Below, one piece after another: positions 1-11,627 of a stretch of DNA of 64,000 nucleotides (position 1 is its first letter; each line of letters begins with the position of its first letter). The stretch lies in contig BTRK01000001.1 of assembly GCA_036245805.1 (NCBI GenBank), forward strand, positions 558,001 through 622,000, given 5' to 3'. The position numbers and the translations under genes are program-made. This DNA is from Pristionchus mayeri (taxonomy: Eukaryota; Nematoda; Chromadorea; Rhabditida; Neodiplogasteridae). The notes beneath the pieces were generated by a model that worked only from the letters and a program-made list of their open reading frames with translations, did not search any database and had not been told where the DNA came from.

Positions 1-1819
1 AAAGCATTTACATTACCGCAACCCCAAGTAATCAGGATACGGTAGCCGCACCGAACTGAGAAACTTCAGTCGAAACTTACACATTTGAAGCGGCATCGTA
101 TTCGGGATACTGTAGTTGGGCTACGGTAATGAATTTTGTTTATGCCCAGTTAAAGTCGTATCGAAGTAGAATTAGTTTAATGCAATTTAAACTAAGGTCA
201 GTTCACGATAACCATCGATGGTATTGTAATTTGGTTACTGTAACTACGGTACGGTATGACAACCCAGTTCTTGCGATCCTTGCCTGTCAACTGCGGATTG
301 CTTTTCCGCCCTTTGATGTGCGCACAGCACTCAGCTCACGGTAGTTCGGACTACGGTTGCCGACGTATACAAGTTGGAAATCTGTAGATGATGAAAGTTA
401 TGCACCTTGGGTCGGCCTACCATGGCTTAGGATTCCCACTGCCAAAAAAAACATGACCCAGGGTTCATGGTTGCTAGGTCGCCGCCGGCGTGTATACGTT
501 TAAAAGCATGCTACACCTGTCCTTAATCCTCTCCTGCGAGTCACTAGGTTCTACGGCGCATCCCCTTGTAGAACTTTCTTTCGTCAGCGATACTTTTCCC
601 ATCTTGCACCTCCAATGCAAGCAGGTATCAGCAAGAAAATAATTCGAAATAGAACCATTTCTATCACCGATTTCCGCTTCGCGGCTTACATTACCGACGT
701 TACAATTACTGTCCTTGGCCACTGAGTCTATTCAGGTACATTTACTGACCACATGTTGAAATCGGGACGTTGCTCCATCACTTTTCCCGTCACCCGCATG
801 TTTCATGTTACAGCAGCAACATAATCGAAAAATGTAAAAAAGGAACGGAAATTTTACAAAAGAAATCTGGGTCACCCAGGTCATTGGCGCTTCGCTAGAT
901 GTACTACTCCCAGAGGGCTTTCGGCCACTGATTAACTGCTCCCAGAAAACAATTGAAGTATTTAAAGTTACCCAATACCAACGAGATTACTTGAATTTGC
1001 GCGCGTCAGGCGATCAAGGCAATTATCTTGTACTCTCTCACTCCTTGCCGTGGTCAGGCACGCACGCAACTCCAAATATGTTCACGGGTATCGAGTAGCT
1101 TTAAAGCAAACTCGCTCACCCGCTCTCACTGACTCGTCCGTCGCCGTCCATCCGCGGAGACGCGGAAAAGCGGAGTCCGCAACCCGGTCGATCGAGGCCG
1201 CAGTGGAAAGAGAAAGAGAGGCGCCTCCAAGGAAATGCAATGAATGATGCAGGTCGACTGCACTCGAACATCTTACCTCTCCAGGAGCCCGCAGTCAAAT
1301 TTTGTTTTGGAAACAAATCTAATTGCCTTCACATGTATGTACATCGTTATGACAGCTCGTACTCACCCGTCTCATCGACTCGTCGATCGAAGTCCGCAGC
1401 CGGTCGATCGAGGCTGCAGTCGGGAGGGAAAGAGAGGCGCCTGCAATAAAATGAACTTCTTGAGCTTCTGACAACCAAACAGTGATCCCAGTAATTTAGT
1501 AGTGTTACACGTTCTCTATTACCGTCGCACCAGTCAACAGAAGTAAACAAACGGAACCAAAAACGTGGGCGCTAAAACAATCATTTGAATCACCCACTGT
1601 TTTTGCGCTTCACCATTGATATTACTCTCGAAATTTCCGCGATCGAAGATCAATCGAAATCATTGCTTTTATAAAACAATCAGCTTTTTCTTTCTCCGAT
1701 AGATAAAGTAAGTGCTTGCTCTATGATTGGACCAGGAGTTTCTTTGAAAATAATACTCCACAACCACTCTAACATTGTTCATGGAATCTCTGAATAAATA
1801 TAATCGCTAAACTAAAAAG
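1..1819. other. Intergenic, no gene recognised
   Basis: No exon chain with splice sites or a recognisable protein is visible. The first 350 bases contain scattered copies of a TACGGTA / GGATACNGTA motif that recurs in phosphatase-gene introns near 26.3 kb. Three diverged copies of a roughly 100-bp repeat (CGGTCGATCGAGGC core) lie at about 1118-1250, 1355-1450 and, beyond the MITE, 1985-2085. Confidence 0.6.
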
Positions 1820-1974
1820 TAGTGTTGTTATTCCGAGCGCTCATGGCTCGGCGAGGGATGGAAAATGAGCGAGCGCTCGAGCGCTCGCCCTATCATTTCA
1901 CACAGACGAGCGCTCGAGCGCTCGGTCATTTCCCATCGCTCGCCGAGCGATGAGCGCTCGGAATAACAACACTA
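1820..1974. mobile_element. hAT-type MITE, 155 bp, complete
   Basis: Almost the whole element is an inverted repeat: arms of about 70 bp around a short loop, starting TAGTGTTGTTATTCCGAGCG and ending with its complement. It is flanked by perfect 8-bp direct repeats CTAAAAAG at 1812-1819 and 1975-1982. An 8-bp target duplication with TAGTG termini is the hAT signature. The arms are built from nested GAGCGCTC palindromes. No coding capacity, so it must be mobilised in trans. Confidence 0.85.
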
Positions 1975-2654
1975 CTAAAAAGGCCCACCCGCTCTTATCG
2001 ATTCATCCAGTGCAGTCATCAACCGGCGAATTGAGGCTGTAGTCGGTGGAGAAAGCGACAGGCCTGAGGATGGAAGTTAATTGCTGAGAGTTTGCGAGTA
2101 GTTCTCTAATTATGATGCTCAAACTACTCAGAGATCGCAGAGAACGCATTAGTACAATGAATAGTGAAATTACCAACAACAAAAAAACTCGCAAACCCCA
2201 AAGCTATTCTATGACAACAAAGCTTAAAACTGCGAGATATTTGCGTGACTTGGCTTTCCAAAGGAGCACACACCAAATTCAGAATAATATTCAATATAAT
2301 ATCCCAAAAATGTTTAAAATGTCAAGAAAACAAGGCAAATATGGCGACATTGCGCTCCGCTACCTTCTCTCCCTTCGCATACTTCTCCGGGTTGGCAGCA
2401 TCAGCACCAGAGGACCGCATGTAAACGTCGTCACTCTTCGCAGCTGAACGAGTGATAAATTAAACGAAATAACGCAATTACGAAGCGAAAGGTCGGCAAA
2501 ATGAAAAATTCGAATTCAAAGAGCAGAACCGTGTTTCGGAACCGGAAAATAAAAAAAAGTTTGACGATTTCTTACAGTACTCGATCGTGAACTAATTGCA
2601 TTTTTGAAACCGTATTTTCATGGCTTTTCTTGTCAAGGCAGGCGAATTGCTAAT

Positions 2655-2712
2655 TACACCTAGGTGCACTTACACCTAGGTGTATAAAAACATACACCTT
2701 GGTGCATACCGT
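2655..2712. repeat. Palindrome cluster, TACACCTNGGTGTA type
   Basis: Three successive copies of a 14-bp palindrome with variable core (CCTAGG, CCTAGG, CCTTGG). A longer reverse-complement relative lies at 14,710-14,825 and shares the flanking word AATTGCTAATT. Dispersed non-coding repeat of unknown class. Confidence 0.6.
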
Positions 2713-2871
2713 AATATTTATACTTTCTTAATTTTGACAATTGCGGTTCATGAGTTGATTCAACCGCGGCAGCTTGTTTTTATTTGACTTTGCGGTCGAT
2801 TTATTCCAATAATATTGTTCCTTATCGATTTCTTCAGTTGGGATTTATGACCAATCGTTCATAATTTGAGA

Positions 2872-5800
2872 ATGAGGCGCGCGTCGCGCAGCGTGCTCCA
2901 ACCAGCTTATCCACGGTGGAATGGGGATTCAAAGAGAAAGGTGCGTGTAGCGTCTATGAATATGATATTTATGCTCGCTTTGTTCTGTGATGTCAACTTG
3001 AGTATGAAATTGTAAATGGTCTTGCAAGTTCCTCCCTCGATCTATGTCTCGAAGAGAAACATTCTAGTACGTATACTGCTAGTGTTCACAAAAATACATA
3101 AGTATTTATTTGCAGTTGGACAATTTGTACTACCGGGACGAAGACTACAATTTTCGCCGTGAGAAGAAGGGAAAATTCGACAGCAGAGAGGTACTACTCA
3201 GCGATTATAAAACTTGAACTAAATTTAGATAAGAGGAAAGCTTAGATAATCAAACTACTATCACTTATGTGTCGCGCGTGGTTCAGTGGTCTTGTATAAA
3301 TTCTCTCAGCTTATGTAGCCATAGTATTTAATGATTCTGTTTCAGGGAGAAGAGTTGCGAGTCTATGATGATGGGACATGGACAGTTTCGATGAGCGTCT
3401 TGTCCAGGATTACGACGCTGCAGGAGGACGTCCTTCAAGGGTCAGTCGATAAATGCACGCTGTAACTTAAAGTTTATAAAAATATTTTCCAGTCTTTAAA
3501 AAATCAGCCGAAGCAGGTTCACTGCGAGTGTGATATATAATTGAACACGCTTTTTGTGATTCGCTTTACATTCTCTGAGTCATTTCTTTTCTCGATATAA
3601 TCAAGTTAACATGTGTTACTTAATTTAAGTTATGAATTTACTTTTCAGGGTGATCAAAAAATGCGAAAAGATGATGGAGACTGGAGAATAATGGAAGAGG
3701 AGCGAGCGGACGATGATTACGTCATGGTCAGTTTCAATTCACATGTTCAGAGAACTTTCTAAATATAATTGTTCAAAATAATTTTTGTTTGAATTAGTTC
3801 GGGTACTCAATGAGTACTACTCCTTATTCATACTTTTTGGATGCCCATGCAAAAGGTCAGCTCAGATTAGAGGTTTTGATCTGGTTGATGTGATATCGCT
3901 TTGAACAAAGCCCTTGCTAAGCATGATGGAACATACCACTTAGGATTCCGTTTCGAAACTCTCCATACATGTTCTTTACATTTCCGTGTTGATAATTTGT
4001 TGCTACTATTGACATATTCCACTTTTCGTTCCAATTATTGTGCTTTCTTAAATTATCCCTTGTCAGGACAGTCAGGCGAGTTCAATGGGTGAAGATTACT
4101 GTGGATTCAGGCTAGATGAGCAGTCTTTCGGTAAGTGTATTTTCCTTTCTAGCTGTTACTGTCTTTACACTTGTTTGCGAATCTGATTTTTAAAACTTTT
4201 AGTGCGCTCACCAGCGCATGTTTAAACATCCGCAACGCAGTAATCGCATGTGCGTACCAATTTTCTATTTTCTCTTGAAAAGGTTCTGAATATTTTTCCA
4301 TTCCTAAAATATTGAATTGGGAAGAGTTAAAACGAGATGTTAGCCAGAACAAATGACAGTGGTCATTTAAAATCGGAGTGATTGCTTTGAAACGATGATG
4401 TTTTCATGCCTTCTTTTCTCCCATTTCCTTTAAAAAATATCTTTTCCCCTCTTTTGAAAATGTAGCAATGGTTTTCCCATTTTTATTTTGATATGATGAT
4501 ATGAGCAATTTTTACCCAGAATGGAGGGCAGACAAAGATGCAGATTCTCGGGAAAGCAATTTTTTTTTTCGACGACGACCACAATGAAGTATACCTCGGA
4601 GTAACCAAATTCAGAATTCAGGTATTTTATGATTCCCGTTGTGTTTCCGCGGTCCAAGCAACAATCTATTGTGTATGGTATGTTCACAAAAACACTCGCA
4701 CAGATATATTTGATACCTAGGCGCGTGCATGTTCACATAAGATGGACTTCTATTTTTTACATGCAATTGTAAAAATTTTAATCCATGCTTCAGACTGGTC
4801 GGTCCGGTATTGCATTCCTGAATTGCTCGTCCATTCTCACACAAGCACCACTCCGTAACCTTCTGACACTGAAGTGAGTTTTAGGGCTAGAATAATTGTT
4901 GTTTTTTTATGTTTTTGCAGTTTTCCCGATGAATGCATCTCGCACTGTGTGCCCGGAGATCCGACTATAACATGTGGTACAAGTGTATACATAGTCTGCG
5001 TCGGAAGCCTCGGAGAATCAGCTGATACATCTACCGATAATTTGTCTCCGTGGACGATCGGGAAAAGTAAGCACTTATGATAAGACTTGGCAAGAGGGAT
5101 CCACGGGTGATCATATGGTCATATTTAGTTGAGTACAATTCAACTTGTGTTCCAGAGAGTAGCAGAGTCAGGAAGGTCGATTGTGATTTTGAAGAAGACA
5201 AAGTGACATGCATCGGTCGTGGATCCTATACGCTGCGTTCAACCAAATATGATCATCCCCGTGTTCCAGGGTTGACTAAACACGTAAGTTTATAAACAGC
5301 CCACCTTAGGTTTCATATTTTTTAAAGGTCATCCGATGCGAGGATGCTTCAGTTCCGGTTGGCTATGTGATCATAGCATACACTTGTGATCATAGCATTA
5401 GCAAGATGGAAGACAGCATTGTGAGAGGGCCTGTCCAGGTATACTTACTTTCATACTCAATCCCATATGCACTTTGAAGGGTCGAATGACGAAGACGACC
5501 AAAAATGAAATCGTCAAATTGTACAAAGAGGGAAAAACAGCTCGACAGATTCTTCCTGTATTGAGTAACCTCGGTGTACGCCCTCAACAGGTTTACTTTT
5601 TCGTTAATGCCAAGACTGTATATTCTGTAGGTATATAACGTCGGGAGGAATATCGATCGAAGACGTTCAAACCGTGGAGTGGTGAAGCATGTTGACTTCG
5701 GGATGATCGAGGAGTTGAAGATGGATGGTCAATTTCTTTCTGAGCGTACTTTTCGTGGGAGATCACACTTCTTCATATCAAGCAACACTACTGCAGAGGT

Positions 5801-8800
5801 GAACTGCATAGTATATAATTTGTATAAACATTGTCGCAGATCCTACGAGAAAATCTCGTTCCTGAAGCTTCACTTCAAGCTAGGAGAGATGCGATTGCTG
5901 AAAAAATGAATGCGATATTTGAAGAGGGTGGAGGTAATGTCACCTTAAATTCGAAAATTAATTAAATGCTATAGACGTGAGCACATCAAAAGTGAATGAG
6001 AAAGGCGTAGGCCAAATTGATGTCACTTATAATTTGGCTGAAGGATTCTACGTCACCGTCTTTACAATCGATGCTCTCCAATTTCGGTATCTTTAATTTA
6101 AAGATCCTTAAATATCATCCTCATGTGCAGTGTCCGCTCGAGCGGGAACATCCCACTTATTCCGATTGCATTCATGCTTTCACAACACCACGACACTTCA
6201 GCAATGAAATATTTTGGAGAGGTAAGTAATGATGCAAACAGAAAGTGAAATGTGATAATTTAGTATATACAAGAGCTGATAGATGATGAAGGCCTCCGCC
6301 TATCTAGACTGATATGTGACCAGGAACCATCATTCAATGGTTTTCTTCAGGTTTTAATTTAGCGAGTTACTGAGTATGTAATGTTTGTTTGGAATTCTCA
6401 GGCGAAATTTTCGTGCGACGCCACTCGTATTGATTGCGTGATCCATCGACAAGGAAATGCGGAGCACAGTGGCCTCTCAAAGGCAGAAGCGAAGCAGATT
6501 GGCAAGGTAATTTGAGTTTTGTATGAAATATGCATTTTGAGTTTGTGTAATTTGTTCATTGGTACCTGTGCTCAGGTCCTCTTCGGGAGGATTGACGAGT
6601 TCGGAATATTGATCGGAGGACTGGTCAATCAAATCGACGAAGAGAAAGCGAGGGAAATTTTTGAAGAAGAAGAACTGAGTGAAGAAGCATTCGCGTGGTC
6701 TGTCAATGTCCCTAAATCGATTTTTTACTCAATCTTTATTTCAGGATCGACAAGCGAATTGCTCTGATCTTCGCACGCTTGTCAGTTCGCTCTCGACTGG
6801 AAGCCGGAGTAGCTTCACATTTTCCCGATTCGAATCGAATCGAAAATGTCAACCGTCAGCTCAAAAGCTACCTCGAACGAAGGAGAAGAACCCTGGACCA
6901 GGCCATAAACCTGCTCATCGAGCAATTAGAAAGTATGTGGATGTACAAAATAGCTTTTACTTAAATTACTCACTAAGGTGTTGCTGGCTCGCTCCGAATG
7001 GCACCATCTGGTGGTGGATATCACGAAACGATGGACGCTTTCGACCTCTCTCGATTCCCTTCATTGTCTGTCTCCAGGGAAGTCTCCAAACTACCCGAAA
7101 TGATCTGGCCAGGTATCATTACAACTGCTTTATTGTGCATAGAGTGATTATAGTTCCATGTGGAGAACACCGATACGCACTTGACAAAAAAATGCTGGAG
7201 TGGAATGTTCAACCCGTTGAGAGAGGATACCGCCTTTCCAATGCGGAAGGTCGTCTGTGAGTTCTTAACATTACAATAGTGTCGCAATAGAGTTGTGCAA
7301 TATTTTAAATATTTTTTTAAGAGTCGGTTTGACTGTCCTGGACGAGGGAGAACTGAGATGCACTGCGATAGAGTGTTCCAAAATGAGATCACTCTGTGTC
7401 CACAGGTATCAATGTTCTTTACAATATTTAAAGGAACGTTTAGACTACGGGTTATCTCCCTCGTTCCCGGATCTTGCACGGAAGAGTATTACGTGAAAAA
7501 GTCGTCCGCGGCTAAGTCTCGACTGACGAAGCAAGTGGTCGGAGCCGGAGGGACCAAGCCTGGTTTCAAGCGAAACGTGGGCAGAAGAAGATCGGCCCGA
7601 AGTGCTTGCATTAAGGTTTTATTGGTAAAAATCCTTAAATCAATGGTTTCTGTAGGATTCCTCATCCTGGAAAAGAGACAGTAGACGCTTCCTCTCCCGT
7701 CAATGTCTCTCTGGCAGACGAATGGAATGAGCAGGTATGTTTTCACTATCTATGGCAACGAAATGTCATTTCTCAGATTGAGGAGGAAGAACATGCATCC
7801 ATCGGTCCGGTGAATCAGGTTTATTACATATTTCTAATTATGTTTGCTCCGCTCATTTCACTCGTAGTTTCAGATCGAGGATTCGGTGGAATCAACGGAG
7901 ACTGGTCCTCAAGTGACATTTAAGTTCCAAGACCCATCTGAGGAATGGCGAAAACATACACAAGCAATGTGGAGTCTCTCCCCGTTCGTATATTTTAAGT
8001 CTTAAGCAATTGTTAAGGAATCGCCTTTAAGGATTTCGACGGCCTCTCGCATCAATCAAATATGTGTGTTCGAAGTAGACCAATATCCGGTACTTGTGGA
8101 AGACGTTGACTACGATGAAGATCCATTTTGTGCTGCTGTTGCCAAATGGATTACAGGAGTACAGGAGGATTCTGTGATGATTAGACGGGAGGTTTGTTTT
8201 TTATATGTACTTAGCGATGCTGATGAGTTGTAGATTTCAAACTTTATTGCCATCAGAACCGAAGAATACGCAGCGATATGCTCTGAGTTTGTAGTGCCCA
8301 TCTTTTTATTAACTTGCATATCTTTCTAGCATCGAAGATGAAAATGACGCCATAGTGCTTTCAAAAATTGCAAATATCGTTATTTTCGTATTCGATACAG
8401 CATCGGAAAGATGGACTAAATACGATGCTTCTGGTTGGTTACCATTATTCAGGATATCCCTGTTGAGTAAGCTTGGACCTTGTTTTGTTTTCAATGTTTT
8501 TGAACAAAATTTCATTTTCTAGTCATCCCTATGCTGAGAACAGAAGATCGATTTCTGATGGAATAGTGCGGGAACATCCAGGAGGCGATCAACAAGAAGT
8601 GGTACTTCTTCGAGGTAATAGTGAAATGTAGCACACCCATTATTAAAGTAATTTAGACCTCGATTCCATTGTGAGGAAGAGGAATTGCGCCATTTGCAAG
8701 TCTCCTTTGTCGAAAGAAGAACGCATAGTTCGTAAGAAAATCTCTCAAAACAACAGGTGAGCATATAATTGATACGATGTTTGTTGGAAATACTAAGTCT

Positions 8801-9005
8801 AAGTACTAATATGATATGTAATATCGACTGATCAACGCATTATCAACCTCCCAACGTTCAACTTTTGTTTCCTAGATTTTTCCATTCCACATGTGCATCC
8901 TCTGGTGACCCAACCCTATCATGGGGAAGATTGTATGTATTGGAAAAAACATACGCAAAACTATCATATGACGACATCAAATTGATCGAGTCATTATTCT
9001 ACTAG
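2872..9005 (+). CDS. MULE transposase-derived protein with SWIM-like and OTU-like domains
   Basis: About 32 exons, roughly 1,135 aa. Start at 2872 (MRRASRSVLQ...), stop TAG at 9003-9005. Exons I support: 2872-2940, 3116-3190, 3346-~3430, 3649-3726, 4067-4130, 4520-4621, 4794-4873, 4921-5066, 5156-5283, 5328-5438, 5480-5590, 5631-5798, 5840-5933, 5975-6086, 6131-6221, 6264-6350, 6402-6506, 6576-6697, 6745-6932, 6978-7112, 7145-7249, 7324-7405, 7444-7615, 7656-7734, 7777-7818, 7874-7983, 8032-8191, 8234-8286, 8330-8461, 8523-8614, 8657-8756, 8876-9005. The MULE core (about residues 440-680) shows IDVTYNLAEGFYVTVF, then ICDQEPSF, then NRIENVNRQLKSYL, giving a plausible D-D-E triad. C-x4-C-x6-C-x-H at 7345-7402 is SWIM-like. 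Residues about 920-1045 read as an OTU fold, but the DGNC catalytic stretch is DEDP. A Cys/His pair set (CAICK...FHSTC) ends it. Several donors are weak (GTTCGT, GTTTGT, GTTGAG). Exon 6 shifts frame at a T run (4559-4569) and the 7615/7656 join is out of phase, so the copy may be decaying. No terminal repeats found; domesticated gene or intron-rich transposon both remain possible. Confidence 0.8.
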
Positions 9006-9850
9006 GTGAGTGGCCTGCATATATTGCTAGCTTTTGATCAAAATTATCTTGTAAATAAATTGGTATTCAGATCGTTTGGAAGGGTGATCTTTTTTTCGGA
9101 GTCTAACTGTGCCGAAGTGACGAGGAGTCACGCAGGTTCATACATTATAAATTTCGTTTATGGTTTTGATTAGATTAGGTCAAAGTTAGGAAAAATATCC
9201 GCATATTGATTTTTTATTAATTCATTTATCCACTCATAAATTGCTCACTTGAAGTGGGCGCACTAAAACAATTTCATTCAGATGCTTCACAACTCTTCCC
9301 TTCTCCACTGTGATGCCCTCAACCAATCAATAATTGGATATCATGTTTAACTTGTTGTTCTCGTTTCCATTTTTTGTTATGATTATTTGTTAGATTTATT
9401 CGATTGTCTTGTTTCGTTTGTTGTTGTTTTGACCAGTTATAAGCTTTATCAAATTTCCGGTGCTGTTAATCCATCCGGTATACCTCACTGTTCTGGTTCT
9501 CAATTTTCTAAAAAAACGGGAGTAAAGTGAATGAATGAAATGGACATTGCTCTTGTAAGATTTTTATCAGAAGGTTAATGCTTCCTTCGAATATTTTTGT
9601 CGACATTGAACAACATGGTAAATGAACCCCCAGTAATGTAATGAAAGGCGAGGCGACGAATGTTGCAGTTGTTTTCTGGTGTGCAGTAGTATACAGTATA
9701 GATGACATCACTCATACTTTATCGTACTCGACTTGAGCACTAAGGAGTGGGTAAAGAGGGGCCACGTGGGGTCAACGTGGACTGGCCGGGGACTGGCCAG
9801 GTTCGCCGATTAAATACTCATTCTTGGACGACCGGTAGATACAGATTGAG
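9006..9850. other. Intergenic, nothing recognised
   Basis: AT-rich downstream region of the transposase-like gene. I see no exon, RNA gene or terminal repeat here. Confidence 0.5.
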
Positions 9851-9854
9851 AGTG

Positions 9855-10100
9855 AGAGAGCGAAGTAACTGAAGAGAGTAGGGGAAGAGAATGGGACGGG
9901 ATTAGTTCTCCATCGATTAGCCGATGGCTGAATTAGTTGAGCATGAATATACAAAAATACAAAAAATCAATAATAGCCTCAAAGGAAAGTCGGATATGAT
10001 CAGCGTAATCCCGCGCTCTCTCACTTTTGCATGATCTCAGTACATGCAACGAGATCAGGGTGAGATCAGGGTTTCATCCTTGTCCGGTAACTTTAAGCTC
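9855..10100 (-). repeat. Partial copy of the 53.7-kb element
   Basis: The stretch running through AAATACAAAAAATCAATAAT, CCTCAAAGGAAAGTCGGA, the run of CTCTCACTTTTGCATG and the GAGATCAGGGTGAGATCAGG segment is the reverse complement of 53,740-53,925. The terminal repeat seen at 53,714 is not visible here, so this copy is truncated. Confidence 0.6.
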
Positions 10101-10573
10101 AATTCAATTTATTTCGAATGATATTATTAGTGATATATCTATGAAGAGGAATGAAAGGGAGCACGTGGCATTCCACCTAGGGATGTCAATTAAATACTCA
10201 ATATTACCCAATGTCATCCCCTTGAATTTCCCACTCAGTTAATACTCATCGAGCGGGGGTTCTGCAATGCAAATTAACCCTATATCAAGGAACGTGAGAA
10301 AATATTGGGAGATATCGGGTTTTGATATCGAGTTCTTATTCATATTGCCAATTAAACGTATTTAAAAACAGTGGAAAATCAATCCAGGCATTGAGAGGGT
10401 ATACTCATTTCCATTCCGAGTCAATTCTGAGCAAGAGAACTGCGTCTCTTTTTCCGAATATTGATTATTATTGGGTATTGAAATTGAATGGGAGTACCTA
10501 ATTGTAAGCTATCAAAATGGTGAATTAGCGATGATAAATTCACTATTAAATGTTAAATTTTTATTTCCTTCAG

Positions 10574-10653
10574 GATCTGACGAGGTGAAGCGCGAGTTGC
10601 TCGCCGTCATCAGCAACTTCGTCCGCAAGCAGCTTGACATCAAACAGATGTAA
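10574..10653 (+). CDS. Isolated last exon of an unrecognised gene
   Basis: A TTTCCTTCAG acceptor opens a GC-richer 80-nt exon encoding SDEVKRELLAVISNFVRKQ followed by LDIKQM and TAA at 10,651. Codon use and splice site look genuine against the AT-rich surroundings. No matching upstream exon was found within the preceding 1.5 kb, so it is either a fragment left by rearrangement or the end of a gene with a distant 5' part. The helical, charged peptide gives no family assignment. Confidence 0.4.
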
Positions 10654-11265
10654 ACCTTCTTCCATTCCCATTCCCCCAGTCGACATTGCTAACAGTTTTT
10701 GCAGTTAGTTTCCATTGACCAGCCATGCATTTCTTACCTCGGGTCACGTCGAAACCAATATTGTTACTTGTATTCCGACCTTGTATGTACATTTTAATAA
10801 CTTATTTGTAAATTGTATAATACTAGAAGAAGAAATTAGTACCGATCATTTTTTGTCAGACGAATTTTATCGATGCGATATAGAATGAAATCTACAGGAT
10901 TGGTGAATATTGTATTGGCAAGTAAATTGGGGACAACGAGAAGCTATATTTGGGAATCACTCATGGGGGAAACATACACGGGAGGGGAGGAGGCTCACTT
11001 ATAAATATTCCACGCCTTATCATCATTGTCTGATTGGCTGCCATTGAGAATGAGAGGAATCGCAGCTTGTTGCTTCGATCGGAGGATAGCCGATGCAGAG
11101 AAAATCTGAATCAATAAGCTTTCGCAAGCAGACTATACTTTTACTGAATCTCAAAAGAGCGAGTGAGAGTAGCATCGTACCTTACTCTTCTTCCCGAACA
11201 GTTTACTTGTGCCGGGAGAGAGCATGGAATCGGAGGGGGAGGAGCAGTGGAGGGCAGTCTGCATA

Positions 11266-11300
11266 TTAGGTTGATGCAAAAGTCTTGCGGTTTTTTGTGT
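11266..11300. repeat. Solo mariner-like terminal repeat
   Basis: TTAGGTTGATGCAAAAGTC resembles the terminal repeat TTAGGTTGGTGCAAAAG of the mariner-like element at 37,296. No opposite end was found within 2 kb. Confidence 0.3.
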
Positions 11301-11500
11301 CCATACTTTGAACTATCATAAGATCATTCCCGTACCAGGGATTATACACGTAGAATCGAAGTTTTAATGGAACCGATTAAAGTATCCTCATTTTTAAAAT
11401 GTAACAACTCGATAACCGTCAAATTTTAGGGACAAAAAGGCACTCTGGAGTCCAATGAATTTTGAGCACCTCTCTATATTTAGTTCAAAATCCGACTTAC

Positions 11501-11623
11501 GGTGTTGGCAACAGCAGCCTTCGGCCTGTTCTCAGTATTTCCAGAGATGAGAGTACTGTGAGGAACCTCGTCGGCCGGCTTGAGAAGGGCAGGAGCAGGC
11601 GAATGGGTAGCCGCGTCACTCAT
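11501..11623 (-). CDS. Duplicated start exon, copy 1
   Basis: A 123-nt exon beginning MSDAATHSPAPALLKPADEV and ending NT before a GTAAGT donor at 11,500. It is a near copy of the exon at 14,108-14,230, including adjacent intron sequence (TATTTAGTTCAAA). Upstream of the ATG a LINE has inserted directly at the leader, leaving ATAGCT target repeats. No downstream exon was identified. The peptide is short, Pro/Ala-rich and unrecognised; the gene may be broken by the insertion. Confidence 0.45.
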
Positions 11624-11627
11624 AGCT

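Noticed and set aside
6679..7260. A 193-codon open frame as an independent gene
   Set aside because: It runs across exons 18-21 and their introns in a different frame; the spliced model gives the transposase motifs.
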